From Ananas comosus (lineage: Eukaryota; Streptophyta; Magnoliopsida; Poales; Bromeliaceae), in NCBI RefSeq assembly GCF_001540865.1, contig NC_033621.1:22373279-22437278 (forward strand): 64,000 nt of DNA. Direction: 5' to 3'. Shown here piece by piece: positions 26,887-43,923 of the stretch. The notes beneath the pieces are model-generated. The model ran no database searches and was not told where the DNA came from. It was given only the letters and a program-made list of their open reading frames with translations. Each line of letters starts with the position of its first letter. Positions within the stretch are counted from its first letter, which is position 1. The position numbers and the translations under genes were made by a program.

Positions 26887-28332
26887 ATGGCGGAGCCGAG
26901 CCGAGAACTCTTGGATCAACCTTCGAAACCCTCTCTCCTTGGTGAGTCTCCTCCCCTCCCTCCCAGTTTTCTCCTTTTTTAACTACTAATTCCATCAAAT
27001 TAGTCGTTTTTTTTTTCTCTTTTTGCTCATTAATTTATGGAATTAATCCAATTTCAGATACTCTCCTTTTGGGTAACAAACATCAAGAGGGAGAAGAGGG
27101 TTCAAAACGAAGACCACTCACCATGCCGACTCCTAAGAGCCAAGGTATTATCGATTGGAAATATTTGGCATTATTTCTCTTTTTTTTCCTCCTATTTTCA
27201 ATTTTTTTTGTTGCAAAGTTATGATTTGGTACTCGCCATAGTCTATATTCAGATAAAGTTGCTGATTTTTTATTTTTGTTTATGTTGAGAATGGTGGCAT
27301 AAAAAGAGTGTTGAAACTTTGCTAAAATTCATAATTTTTTTTAAAAAAAAATTTAGTTGTGCGAAATTTTTTTTGGTTATAATTGATATTTATTTGTTTG
27401 AAAAATATGATGAATCGCCTGTATAGAGATTAATGAAAAATTTTAATGATTTATTAAGGTAGCAGGGGTCTTTTGAATCTTTACATGCTATTTTTTTTCA
27501 CAAAAAAAGGAAACTTTTTTACTTTGGTATTTTTCATTGGCTTAAATCAGTTCAAATTAGTGGTGGTTAAGCATCTTTTTAAATCTTTCCCTGCATATAT
27601 TTCTTTTGATTCTCGTGTAATTTTAATTATAATGAGTAGGGAAATATACTGAATATTTGTAATATGATGGTAATGCATTATATGCATATATAAGAATGAG
27701 CTCTAACTTTACATTATTTTTAGTTGTTTTGAAACTATACTGCTTATTATTCAGTTCTTGGAAGAGTGAAGGACTTTTTGGGAGAAATGGCGAAAGCTAA
27801 CGAAAAATTGAAGCTTGATTTGCGAGTACGCTTTCGGTCGCAGATCTTTCGCTGTATATTCAAATTTTCGCTTCTTTATGTTTATATTTGTATTGACTAT
27901 CTCATTACATCAGGAGCAATCTCCTGCAGATTTCGATATAGAAGTGCTCACTGGGAACGAAAAGGAATATATCGAGATGGTAAATGTCTACAAATTTTTG
28001 AAGAAATGTTGGAGAATGGTTTGGTTCATTGACAAAATTGTGGGTGTAACAAAATCTTGCAGGATCTGCTTCTCGGAGTAGCAGATCTTCATACTGCTGA
28101 AGCTGAAGCTGCAGCAGAAGCTGCCATGAATGGTTTCCGGCCATTAATTCAGACAGGTACCAGTAGCTCCTCTTCCACTGACGACGACAGCGATGAAGAT
28201 GATGGCGACAATGAGAATGGTAACTTAGCGACGTCGAAATTGGATGTACCTGAGAAATCAGATTCTGCGATTGGCGATACAGTGGTGAGAAATAGGCCTA
28301 AAAAGAGGCCGAAGATTATCGAGCTTAATTAG
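26887..28332 (+). CDS. NOPCHAP1: NOPCHAP1 (C12orf45) homologue, box C/D snoRNP assembly factor
   Basis: Exons 26887-26941, 27058-27144, 27755-27825, 27914-27979, 28063-28332; 182 residues, against 185 in the human protein. The N-terminal half has a DTLLLGN motif; the next exon reads LGRVKDFLGEMAKANEKLKL, matching the human LDQVQTFLPQMARANEKL segment, and the following exon ADFDIEVLTGNEKEYIEMDL matches the human GRFNIENIDG...VIQMDV. The tail is a Ser/Asp/Glu run (SSSSSTDDDSDEDDGDNENG) then a basic end (RPKKRPKII), again as in human. In animals this protein bridges NOP58 and the RUVBL1/2 ATPases during box C/D snoRNP assembly in the nucleus. Homology is judged from recalled motifs; the plant function is inferred. 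Confidence 0.8.
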
Positions 28333-29859
28333 AGGATTTATTTCGAAACAAATTAAGATCGTATTGTTAGGGGGGTAATATTTTTCTCTCCCTTTTTCTT
28401 TTTTGTATTTTTGCGATAGTTTTAGTAACTAAGATTGCGAATAGAGGAGAAATATTTTTAATGTGGAACTTTTTTCATGCAATTCTAGGTTTCATATACA
28501 GCTCATGCAGTGGAACTAAATCTTAAGGTTGTATTAATGTTGTTTGTAAAATTATCAAGGGTTTAATTTTACTGAATGTTTAGGAAGCAGAATTTATGTT
28601 CTTCTCTTCCGCAATTTCATTTTTACATTGATGTCGCATTTGTAGACCAGACCCTGTTTGCTGCAACATGTATTGGATCTTCTTTTGTGAGGAGTTTTGA
28701 TTCAACCCATTTGCAATGCACTTGTGATTATAGATAGGTTTTGAGTTAATGCATCATCTTAAAATGTCCAAAAAATGATGATTATTAGGGCATGGCACTG
28801 CAGTGCACCCCTTCCAACTCAATTTAGATCACTTGTCCCTGAGGGAGAACTTCATATGCATTAATGGAAATGGATATTGTACATGACACTGCAGTGCCAT
28901 TATCTGCTCAAGTTATAAGCTGCTTTTTGTTAACTGCTATACAGCAGGGACATCTGAGATTATAGTATTCACCAGTAAGAGAGAAAATTGTTTAACAAAA
29001 AAAGATCTAATTGGAAAAGAAGATTCTACAGTGAATCACAGAATCAGATAATGCAGAAGAACCATTCGATTGCGCTGAAACACCATTCAACATATACTCT
29101 TATGAATCTGAATTCGATAATTTCGAATTCTGATATCACTGTACATAATTATACATGACTACGCAGATGTCTTTGAACTAAGATATTCAATCAGGAAAAG
29201 AAACAAGTATTCAACCTTTCTATCCAAGCGTAATTCATGTCGAAGCTTCAAAATTCCGGTTAACTACTGAAAGCATCTTTATCAAGACAATTTATCTCAT
29301 CTTGTCTATAAGAGGACTTAAAAGAGCTCATAGAATACTTCCCATATTTAGTGAAGTTGCACAAACTGCCTCACGAATTCGGTAGCTACTTGCTGGATCA
29401 TGCGGCTGACCTGCATTTACCTGCGCAAAACCTCAGGTGCAACATAGAGGAAAACAATAACACATGTAAAGAAACAATCACACTTGCTCCCAAATGTTTC
29501 CATATATTGCAAACTTTCATATCTGATGTTCGAAAAAAAAAAAGATCTGATGCTTGTTTAGTTAAGCGCTCAGCACATGACTGGATCCATAAACTGTAAT
29601 TTTTGTTTTTTTGTCGTTTGACTGTCGGAACGGAGTGGTAGTACATGAAATAGTTTATGGACTGGAGTGTTTTTAAGTGCAAAGCTCAGGAACCAAGTTG
29701 CAACATCAGGATGCCACAGGAAATATCTGTACATTTTACCTTAACTACTTGGCCCATTCCAGGAAGGAAATATCAATAGATTATGGTATAAACATCTTCT
29801 AGCAATCGTATATGCTGATACACAGATAAATGTACACATTGCTGAGGCCAGCATCTCCA

Positions 29860-29909
<50 letters not shown>

Positions 29910-29912
29910 GGC
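28333..29912. other. Convergent intergenic region
   Basis: Lies between two genes that end towards each other. It holds the 3' regions of both, and no independent gene that I can support. On the minus strand 29330-29420 reads as a splice acceptor (TTTTGCGCAG) followed by 31 open codons and a stop, but nothing joins to it convincingly. Confidence 0.5.
29864..29903. repeat. (GA)n microsatellite
   Basis: About 20 perfect GA units, ten bases beyond the stop codon of the RING-H2 gene, so it is transcribed as a CU repeat in that gene's 3' untranslated region. Confidence 0.9.
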
Positions 29913-32900
29913 CTATACTGCAACTCTTGTGACATCTAAACCTCTCCCTGCCGCCCTCCTATCACCGCGCCGACGACCAAAGTGCAAACCAAACACCGAT
30001 GCCGCCACGTCTCCTATCTCGCACTTGCAAAGGGGGCATAGCGCATTAATTTTGAGCCATTTATCCACGCACTCCACATGGAAGAAGTGACCACAAGAAA
30101 GCTCACGGAGCTCGTCATTGTCTAAGTACTTTGAGAGGCAGATGCAGCATACCTGAAAGTAAATAGCCGCTGCCTCAGCAACACACACTAATTAAGTGCT
30201 TATCGTCCTACTTCTAGAATAGCTTCTTTACACTATGAAGCTACATCCATGCATTGGTTTGGGGGGGGGAGAAGAGAGAGATGGAGAGGGAGAAATTCTT
30301 GGAGCTTTTCTGTGGAAGGAAGTCGCAAAGAGACCAAAAGCAAATGGTCCAATTTGAAACTTCTGCTTCTATTGCAGCAAAAAGCTATGTGGATTTCTTT
30401 TTTCCCCTGAAAAACTAGTTGTTAGTGCTTTTCCCAAAAGCTCTGCTAGATAAGCACTTCTGCAAATGCCCCGGCCAATCAAACAGGTTATGGGTCCTAT
30501 TGCTCTAAGCTATGGGTTGGCACTTTGATGAGAAAAAGAACTTAATGGGCATTCCCAAATATGGGTGGAAAGCTAACTAATAAACAGTGAAATATTAAAA
30601 AGACATATAAAAGGACAATAACACAAATTGTTACAGAGAAAATGTACTGTTATACTCGATTCTTTAACTAGCAGTTAAGTTCCTTTTCTTTGGTGCACTT
30701 CAAAATACTATGAATCTGATTTCCTTTCTGTTAGCTAAAAATTCCTTTGTGGAGCTATAATTTTTACGAATAGCACTCATTGAAATGAACCTTGAGAGAA
30801 ATGCAGTATCATAACCAATTGTAAATAAACAAGTGTTGAACTCACAGCATCTTCAGCAGAAATTACTCTCTCCTTGCTAGTACCGGCCGCCAGAATCCCA
30901 CCTTCCTGAAGGTTCTCTGAGCTAATTTCTTTCCCTCTGTTTCGGCTCCTTTTTGACTTAAATTTGCAAATTGGTAATGCATTAATCGTTTCTGAGCTGG
31001 CTCCTCTACTATGGCCTAATTCCTCTCTGACGCCAAAAATAGAGAATATGCATGGGAAACAGCAGCATATTGCCGCGCATATGATAAAAGGCATTGCATA
31101 CCCAATACAACTGAATGTGAGGAACACAATACATAGCCTAGAGAGCAAAACAAAAAAAGTTTGTGTGAAATTAGGTATGAATGAAATGAAAAGAAGGTAG
31201 AGAATATATTTATAAACCTGTATAAGTTGGGAGCATCAGATGAAGAAGAGTGCCCACCAAATATCCACACATTTCCCACGACAAACCAAACGGCAAAGAA
31301 GCAATCTAATGCTATCTTGAAATGGTCGGCCAGTGAACTGAGCCTACAAAGAAAATGGTAACTTCAAGAACTGAGCCTATAAAGAAAATGGTAACTTTAA
31401 ATATAAAGATTCATTTCCAGCTTTACCCATGTCTTGAGACTATGTAATGTTTGTAAATTCAGTTATTTCAATAGTTATGTTGAAACGACAAAATTAATAG
31501 TTTGAAGCATAATAAAGAGATCTAAAGATAATACCATAGGGAAAATTGTCTACATCTCTACCTTGTGATATGGCACCCATCTTTGTCTGAATAAATGCAA
31601 AAACTAGTCATCACAAACTCAAAAAAGAAAATCCATAGAAGAAAAAAAAAAATTCCTAAGGGGAACTCTCTAGAGTCCTTGTTGCCCTCTCCGCCTCTAG
31701 AACAAACTACTCTCCATTGTTCACCGCCCTCTCCACCAGCCGGTAGGCTGGCAGGTCGGGGCTCCGTTTTGTGTGTGTGTGTGGGGGGGGGTAACGCCAA
31801 GTTCTTCAAGCTATTTTTCGTCCAGCTATTTTGGTTTTCATCAAGTTCTTCTCCACACACTCCTCCATCATCTCTTGAAGTTCTCTTTCCTCCTACTCCT
31901 TTGGTATCTTCTCAAGCCAAATCTGGGCGCTGCAGATAAACTTCAACCACTGGGTGGGAGTTATCGTTGGTTGCATGTTGGAGAGATTGACTTTTTGAAG
32001 ATGAGTTTTGTCCATCTTTTTCATTCTTATAGTTGGGCTTAATGCTTATGAGCTTTATCATGTTTTCTTATGCTATAGGTTTGGAGACCTTATTATATAT
32101 CATCTCCTTGTTTTTATTTTATTCACTGTGCTTAGGCTGGGGGCCTATTACAAAAATCTTCCCCTTAGTTTTTTCATCCAGGTTGGCAACTGTTATCTTT
32201 ATCTGCCCGTTGTAAATGTTTGATGCATCAATTACTACTTTTCTAATGACAAGCCTACAGGCAACTGCTAAAAAAGTAATAATAATAAAATATAACATAT
32301 CTTGGAGATAATTCTTACTAGCAATAAATGAAGCAAAATGAAAATACTTTTACCAAGATTAAACACAGTTAGTTCAATGCGATGAGAAGTTAAGAGCCTG
32401 TCAAGCTTAAAATTTAGGTAGAATTTTTGCATCTAGAAATCTCATCAGACTTAAATACTTGTTTAAATGTTGTTGTCAGATCATTAATGCAACAATACAG
32501 CATAAAACATAATTCCAGGAATATAGGGCAGTTAGGCAACTTGAAACATTCAACAGCTGAATATCTAAGCACAAAGTTAACATACAAAATATCCTAAAAA
32601 AGAGTTATCACAAACAAGAAGGATTCACACTTCATTAAAGTTAAGTTAATAACAAACATGACATAAATTGCATAAAAATGATGAGTTGAGCCGGAATGCT
32701 ATCGGTAGCAAACGGGCTCCATTGCCACCCATTTGTTTTCCATGATGGAGCCTTTAAATTGACGATCGGCACCGTTGAACATGATCTATAGCACTTGAAG
32801 TATCTAGAAACCAAATTTCAAATCATTTCAACATCATTGACCTAATGATCAAGGATTTTCAAAATTTGTAATTTTAATGATAGATATGAGGCGTTTTCTC

Positions 32901-33879
32901 GTTTAACGGTGTAAAGCTATCCAAATCAATTGAATTTTGGTTAGAAAATTCTTTAAACTATTTAGAATAAGATCTATACTCTCGATCTTGATTACAAAAT
33001 TCCTATCATCACTTTTTAGAGGATATTCATTTTCAGCCGTTCATTTTTACGCCCACTTGATGGACAAGAGAACAATATCGGAAAAGCATGAAATTTGATT
33101 TCTAGATACTTCAAGTGGTATAGATCATATTCAACGATGCCGATCATCGATTTGGAGGCTCCATCATCGAAAACAAATGGGTGGCAACAGAGCCCGTTTG
33201 CTACCGATAGTATTCTAGCTCAACTCTAAAAATGATACCTTGAATTGGCAATTGCCAAGCTACGCCTAAATCGTATTAGTGGCCCACTGTTACGACGATC
33301 ATCTCCTTCCAATGCTCGAGAAGAACTAACCACAGCGTATGTAGAATCAGGAAGATTCTCTTGTTCTGATTCTCGCTCAGAAATTTGACTATTTCGATAC
33401 ACGTAGCGCCAATAAAGATGAGGAAGATTCGCGGTGCATCCAATAGTATAACCTATAATCCATGCGAACAACGGAGTCTGTGGATGTTCATCTCTGGATA
33501 AGGACAAAACAACAATAGCAGCCACAATCTGGCCCAAATTAACCAGAAGCTCGATCGAAATCCACAATCCAGAATTCAAAGGGCTTCTGCTTCGACGAGC
33601 ATAACTATCATTCCTAGTGGAAGAACCATTTCTGGAATTAGACCCTGTTGGCGATGATGATGAAGAAGATGATGATGATGATGATTGAGAAGACGGTAGT
33701 TGTGTACTTGTAGCAGGTGTATCTTCAAAATGCAGTTCAGTTGATTTACATTGGTTGTTTTGATGATTGCCCGAAGAGGATGTCAAAGCAGTATCACCCC
33801 TCGCTATATTGATAACATGCTCATGTAAATCATTATTGGGAGGCCGATCCATTGAACAAGCCACTATTCCTTTAAACAT
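29913..33879 (-). CDS. Membrane-anchored RING-H2 E3 ubiquitin ligase (At4g11680-like)
   Basis: Exons (minus) 33239-33882 (ATG at 33879), 31218-31343, 30846-31137, 29913-30152; 432 residues. The N-terminal 110 residues are polar with a long Ser run. Hydrophobic segments follow: [53 protein letters not shown] and a Cys-rich pair ([35 protein letters not shown]), so about four or five membrane spans. The C-terminal RING-H2 finger (about residues 355-396) reads CCICL...[15 protein letters not shown]...CPLC, with all eight zinc ligands. It should transfer ubiquitin to a membrane-proximal target; the substrate is unknown. A non-coding first exon probably spans 35032-35160 (donor GTGAGT). Intron 1 contains a 544-bp MITE next to the splice donor. 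Confidence 0.92.
30300..30480. mobile_element. MITE fragment, AGAAGCTCC family, in RING gene intron
   Basis: Carries AAACTTCTGCTTCTATTGC, AGCAAAAAGCTATGTGGATT, AAAAGCTCTGCTAGATAAGC and ends near CCAATCAAACAGG. The same order of phrases is seen at 40740-40930. Non-coding; boundaries approximate. Confidence 0.5.
31335..31398. repeat. 33-bp tandem duplication over a splice acceptor
   Basis: GAACTGAGCCTACAAAGAAA and its near copy GAACTGAGCCTATAAAGAAA start 33 bp apart (31335 and 31368). On the minus strand each copy carries an AG acceptor before GCTCAG, so exon 2 of the RING gene has a second possible acceptor upstream. Using it would add 33 bases but meet an in-frame TGA after three codons. Confidence 0.8.
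31640..32240. other. Unassigned intron sequence, possible retroelement remnant
   Basis: Within RING gene intron 1 a GC-richer stretch, starting near TAGAGTCCTTGTTGCCC and containing a GT run at 31769-31788, differs in composition from the surrounding AT-rich intron. Open frames exist on both strands but none resembles a known domain. Confidence 0.3.
32683..33226. mobile_element. Mutator-like MITE in RING gene intron 1
   Basis: 544 bp with long imperfect inverted arms: the left arm starts GAGTTGAGCCGGAATGCTAT and the right arm, reversed, GAGTTGAGCTAGAATACTAT; similarity runs on for more than 150 bp (ATCGGTAGCAAACGGGCTC, TTGCCACCCATTTG, ACTTGAAGTATCTAGAAA). A perfect 10-bp target duplication TAAAAATGAT flanks it (32673-32682 and 33227-33236). 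No coding capacity. The right copy of the duplication forms part of the intron's 5' splice region. Confidence 0.9.
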
Positions 33880-35031
33880 GATCTAGAGAATACAATGAAG
33901 TAGCAAAATGGCCACCACACATGCCTCATCATCCTATTATTACGAAAGCTCAAGCGGTAGAGAATAGGAAATTAGCTGCTGCTCTTATTCTCACATTTCT
34001 TAATGATCAGAGCACCTTCTCCTTTTCTAATTTTTTCAAAAAAAAAAAAGAGGGAGTGACACTGCGAATGCAAACCTGAAAAGGATTCATGAAGTATGAT
34101 GCTCAGTGTAGTGACAAAAGTGGAAACAGACATCATTTTTTTACCAGAAATAAAAAGAAATCAAATAAGGCTACATGACAACAAAAGATAGATTGGAGCA
34201 ATAAATTTCCACTGAAGGCAATACTAACTTGTAGGGCAGTTCAACATAGTACTAAATAGCTTTTTGATTGAAATTCACTCGACAGCTCCCCACTACAGAA
34301 GCACAAGTAATAAATTTGAGTTTTGCTTTTTAGCCTATAAGCTAATTTCAGTTTTCTACTGTGATATGAGCTCCAAAGACAAACATCTCACTGCCGCTTC
34401 ACAGAGTAGAGAAGTTGTTGAACAAGCCAAACCAATGGCCATTAAGGGCTTGCTAACCCTGCTAGACCTTCTTCTAAAACGCAGTTGTTGGAAAACACAC
34501 TAACAATTTTTATCGAAATTGACTCGACGCCATTTCGCTGCTGTTTCGGCTGCTCTACATGGTAAAAGCTTCAAGATAATTCTTTTCAATCTCCAAAACA
34601 TCTGGGTTCTACTTCCTAAAGTAGAAAACAGGCACTAGAGCATTACTAGCCATTCCAAACTCAAACATATGATAATAACACCGTTCTCATGCACTCTTTT
34701 TATTGCAAGAATCATATGCAACTCCAAGAAGCCCAAATCTGAGGCTTATCACACTGCTCATTATCTCACCACATAATCCTATCATCTATCCACATTACCA
34801 AGACCCAAATCCCATTCAAAACCTACAATAGAAGGGCCATCAAATTCCTAAAAAATCAACAAAAATGCAGCTTAATCAAGCATAACCAATCAATCTCACA
34901 CTGAGAAAACTAGTAAACACCCCACAAAAACACCCCCAAATAGATCACAATTCACATATTATTCACCAATTTAATCAAACCCTAGCAACTTATTTATGCC
35001 TCAAAAGATAGAAATCGACCAAAAAACTCAC

Positions 35032-35160
35032 CAAATTCGACGATCACTCCGATCAAATTCGCCGCTTACTCCCTCTAAATCTCCTCCTACTCTTCGATCG
35101 TTCGATCTCTTTGGTTTTTGGAGTAGCTCCGAGATCTACACAGAAGAGAGTGGCGTAAGT
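35032..35160 (-). other. Probable 5' untranslated exon of the RING-H2 gene
   Basis: GC-richer block ending on the minus strand in AATTTG|GTGAGT (donor at 35031-35030), upstream of the acceptor CTCTAG|ATCATG that precedes the start codon at 33879. The intron between them would be 1.15 kb. The 5' limit is an estimate. Confidence 0.55.
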
Positions 35161-36468
35161 AAAACGAATATAGAAAATAGAAATAAATAAATCCTCCTCT
35201 TTTTTTTTGTCCTTAATTTTTAGCTAATTTATTGATATTTTCACTCTCCATTTTAAAAATTTTGTTGGCATTGCATGTAGGGACAGTACGTGGAGCGTAT
35301 AATAATACAAAAAAGAGAACCATTATAACACTATAGTATTGTGACTTGTGAGTAAGGATAGTTACTAAGCATTTACAATTATTATTTCGTACAAAATTAT
35401 AAGTTTTTTAATACCTAAATAATACTTTTATAATGAAAATTTCCAATTAAAACTTTTTAGTTAATGTACACTTCTTTTCTCACAATCGAGTCCTTTAAAA
35501 AAAATATATAGTGATTTAGTTAGGTAAAATGTTGAGGGACCAAATTATAATAATTTGTGAAATATTCAAACGTAGTACATTTTAGATTTTATTAATTCCC
35601 GTTTCATCTACCATCTTTTTCACATTTATGTTTTAAAATAAATAAAAAATAAACATTTCATGCCCATTTCCCCAAATTTCTTGTGATCTGCTACTGCAAA
35701 CGAGTCAACAAGATGCTCGAATGGAGATGGACTAACGTGGACCGTCGGATGATGGATTCGACGGCGGTGATTGTATGACCGACAGGAGAGAGTTGAGTAG
35801 GTAGCAAATCGCTTCAAATTGCTGACGTGGCAGAATCACGTGCCTCTTTTATCGTCTTGTGCTTCGAGGGTTGAACTCGGTCGTTGGTGGGGCCCACCCC
35901 AACACATGAGAAAAAAGTGTTGATTCCTTTTTTTTTTTTTCTTTTTCTTTTTCCACTTCAACCTTTTCTAAATGTTTTAATTGTCAACATAATAGTAAAA
36001 AGGAAAACAAAAAAAAGTAATTTTGACAATATTTTGCGGGTTAAAATTGGTAAAAAAGCAACAACAACACAAAAAAAGGCATAAAAGTTCCCATCTAGTA
36101 CCAAATCATACTGAAATATAATGTTAATACAGAAACACTTGGTTCAGGCATTAGTTTCAGGGGCAATTTGGAGCTGGAGATGTAGAAAAATAGAATTCAA
36201 AGAAACACTGAAAAGTAAAATTCTGAAACTGTGGTAACTATCTGTAAATGGTCCATAGTTCAACTAGCATCATACATTTTTCAGATCAAATGCAGGAAGG
36301 TCCAAGAACATGCAGCACTCTCACTACTAACGCTGATGGTGGTTTACATTAACACAAAGCAACTTGTAAGTGGTACATCTTCTGTTTCACAAAAGACACT
36401 ACAGTATATATTTGTAAACATTGGTGTTTAAGATGAACCAGTTACCATACTAATAAATGCAATTTCGA
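35161..36468. other. Intergenic, RING promoter to katanin 3' end
   Basis: AT-rich, no gene seen. A patch at 35695-35895 is GC-richer and holds GACGTGGC and ATCACGTGCC (G-box core CACGTG), probably upstream regulatory sequence of the RING gene. The katanin 3' untranslated region occupies the right end. Confidence 0.5.
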
Positions 36469-41366
<4,898 letters not shown>

Positions 41367-41553
41367 TTTCGACCTCGGATCTAGGGTTTCGAGAGAACCC
41401 TCGACGACGACGACGAAGAAGAAGACGAAGACGAAGACGAAGAAGCAGAGCTTCTTCTCTCGATCGACTCGAGCTAAAAGGAAGGATAGGAAAAGTGTGC
41501 ACCGGGTCTACAACCGGAGAAGACAAATAAGCGTAGTATTTACCATTTTAGTC

Positions 41554-41954
41554 TAGGGCTGTTCGTGAGCCACATGTGTTCGGCTCGAAATAAGCTCGAA
41601 ATTGATCACTCGTACAAAATACGAGCCGAACACGAGCTCTAATTTTCGGCTCGAAATCTTAGCGAGCTAATCATAAGCTGGGTCAACTCAATCGTGTTCA
41701 GCTTCATGTAATTCGAATATATATACTATACATTTTTATTATTTGAATTTTAGATCAATCCAGATGTGAGGAGAATTATATTTTATAAATTTTAATTACT
41801 AGATTAGTAATCTATTTTTTAAATTTTTTAAGTTTTTATCCATGGGTAGGATTGATAAGTAATTTTTCGTTCGCGAGACAGATCGTGTTTGGCTCAATAA
41901 ACGAATGAACACGAGGGCTCCACCACGCTCGTATTCGGCTTGTTGACAGCTCTA
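41554..41954. mobile_element. hAT-like MITE rich in GAGCTCG/CGGCTCG
   Basis: Left end TAGGGCTGTTCGTGAGC, right end (reversed) TAGAGCTGTCAACAAGCCG. The arms repeat TTCGGCTCG, AGCCGAACACGAGCTC and the like, so the element folds back on itself. A related element ends at 49086 (TAGGGGTGGCAATCCAGC reversed). It lies just upstream of the katanin gene. Flanking 8-mers do not match, so no target duplication is claimed. Confidence 0.55.
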
Positions 41955-42845
41955 TTAATGTAGTGGTTGAGAATAAAAACTAGTAAATTGCACCAAAGTT
42001 TTATAACTTTTGATGTAGTTTCATTTTCGTCCTCACATTTTTGTGTTTGATACCGAACGTTACCAATGGATTTTGTGGCGCACGGATGTACAAAATTTAC
42101 AAAGTCATCAATAAATCTAATAAAACTTTCAATTTAGTTAATAAAAAATTAATTAGTTTTTTTTTAAAAAAAAAAAACTTAAAGAAGTGTCAATCACAAG
42201 AAACTACATTTGGGGGTATTTAGTTAATTAAATTGCGTTGTCGGACTTAACTGCAACAATTTATTTGTATCGTATGATTGTCATATGATTGTCGCATCAG
42301 CGATATATCATTATTTAGCCAACTAAATTACATCACGGGACTTGATTTCAATAATCTAAGAAATTTGAGTCAAAAATTATAATGAATTAAAATTTGAAGA
42401 CTAAAGTGACACAGGCCATATAGTTTGAGGACCAAAAGTGCAATTTAGCTTTAAAAAATTTTTAAAAAATAAATGGCATTACCAAATTTAGATGGCATTA
42501 GATTCTTCAAAAAAACTTGAATCAAAGATATGATTAGAAATTTTGGATTCTAGAGCAAATCAATTAATGCTAGAAGATTTGAAATAATTTAATTCTTACT
42601 TCTAATCCACCACAATCAATTAAAACTTTACTTAGAGCTAAAGAGAGAGAGAGAAAAAAATGAAAAATAAGAATAAATAGAGAGAGAAAAAAATTGAAAA
42701 ATAAGAACAAATAGAGCTTCAAAATGAAACTTCTTTTTGAACTTCATCTGCATATATATATATATATATATAGAATCACCCATTATTATTATTGAGAATT
42801 ATTTCATAATAGGATTAAAGGCAATAATATTCATCATTAGCACTC
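41955..42845. other. Intergenic, AT-rich
   Basis: No gene seen. Contains a GA-rich patch (42640-42700, with a partial 40-bp direct repeat of AGAGAGAAAAAAATGAAAAATA) and a TA microsatellite (42751-42771). Confidence 0.5.
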
Positions 42846-43221
42846 TCAAGAGGCCGACGGCGGCGGGTCCCGAGGGTCATTGGGTTTCGGCGATGGCGGC
42901 GTGAAGGGTGAAGCCCTAGCGAGCCCTTCGACGCCTTTCGAGCTCAACTGATTAGCCAGTATTTCTCCATCTATTGTATATCAATTAAACAAATAATCGG
43001 CGCAATAATTTCTTATTAAGAAAAAGTAGAATTTTATCATTTAAAAAAGGGAAAAAAAAATTAAACCAACCTTTGGCTTGTATGTGGTAGTTTTGAATTG
43101 ACCTGGACTCGGTTGTAGTACCCAAAAGTGCTGAGAAAAGAAGCGCAAAGATAATGGCGGTGGTACGGATATGAAAGGGGAACTTCATTGGTGAAGAATT
43201 AGGGTTAGGGCAAGTTTTCAT
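42846..43221 (-). CDS. Putative secreted peptide precursor A
   Basis: Two exons on the minus strand, 43071-43221 and 42846-42970, joined in phase 1 (AAAG|GTTGGT ... AATAG|ATGGAG), give 91 residues. Exon 1 encodes a signal peptide: a polar start, then TTAIIFALLFSALLGTTTES. Exon 2 encodes DGEILANQLSSKGVEGLARA and the tail SPFTPPSPKPNDPRDPPPSAS without Cys. The layout (signal peptide, variable middle, short Pro-rich C-terminus) is that of a plant post-translationally processed peptide hormone. The tail does not match CLE, CEP, PIP, IDA, PSY, RGF or CIF motifs that I know. An internal ATG at 43188 (MKFPFHIRTT) gives a more usual signal-peptide length and may be the true start. Exon 2 is GC-rich. 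A related gene follows upstream at 43986-44498 on the same strand. Confidence 0.6.
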
Positions 43222-43400
43222 CTTTGAAACAACCTTAGTAGTAGGATTGAGTAATAAGAGAGAAAGCCAAAAAAAAAGAGAAAAAAATTAGAGAAAGCTA
43301 TTAATTGCTTTCCTTAAAAGTTTAAAGAAAAAGAAAGAAAGTTATTAATGGCTTTCCCAAATAGGACAAGGTATGTTACTTTATTTAGCCGTTTGCACAA

Positions 43401-43550
43401 TTTTTTCGGATCGGGTCGGGTCGGGTCATGCATGTTCTTTGTTTTAATCTGATCCGAATTCAAACCAGGTATATCAAATTCAAGGTCTATTAAATTTTAA
43501 TTCGACCCGAAATCAACAAATTTTGACCCGTTATTACAAACTTTTCCTCA
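43401..43550. repeat. GGGTCGGGTC / GACCCG repeat block
   Basis: Short dispersed element with ATCGGGTCGGGTCGGGTCAT at its left and GACCCGAAATC and TTTTGACCCG further right, so its halves are partly inverted. A similar block is at 26415-26505. Confidence 0.45.
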
Positions 43551-43616
43551 CACAACCATGCAAAAACAAGCCCAAAATAGATCCAAAAAAGAACTATATA
43601 ACAAATTGCTTTGAAA

Positions 43617-43780
43617 ACTGACTGTCCCTAGAGCAAATGGCAAAGGGCTTGATGGTTGGTACTCGAGATCAAAGTTTGAATCCTCGTTGATTCACATGTT
43701 CAGCTAAGTTTATTTCTAAATGAAATAAATGAAACGGGTAGCGTGCTACCTATCTCTCTTAAAAAAAAAAAAAAAAAAAA
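43617..43780 (+). mobile_element. tRNA-derived SINE, copy 2, with target duplication
   Basis: Same structure as the copy at 13864: TCCCTAGAGCAAATGGCAAA head, degraded B box (AAGTTTGAATCC), body TTTATTTCTAAATGAAATAA, poly-A of about 20. A 16-bp target duplication ACAAATTGCTTTGAAA is found exactly at 43601-43616 and 43780-43795, proving retroposition. Confidence 0.92.
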
Positions 43781-43923
43781 CAAATTGCTTTGAAAGAAAG
43801 AATCAACTCCAAAATGTTAGAATAATCCAGTTACATATATCTACAATCTCCATTACACCATTACATTACTTACATTGGTATTTAGAAAGAATCAAACATA
43901 AACTGCTGCGAAGTACACATATC

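Noticed and set aside
29330..29430. Possible extra 3' exon (acceptor TTTTGCGCAG and 31 open codons) on the minus strand
   Set aside because: The RING-H2 gene already ends in a good stop at 29913, and I find no donor in phase nor family members with such a tail.
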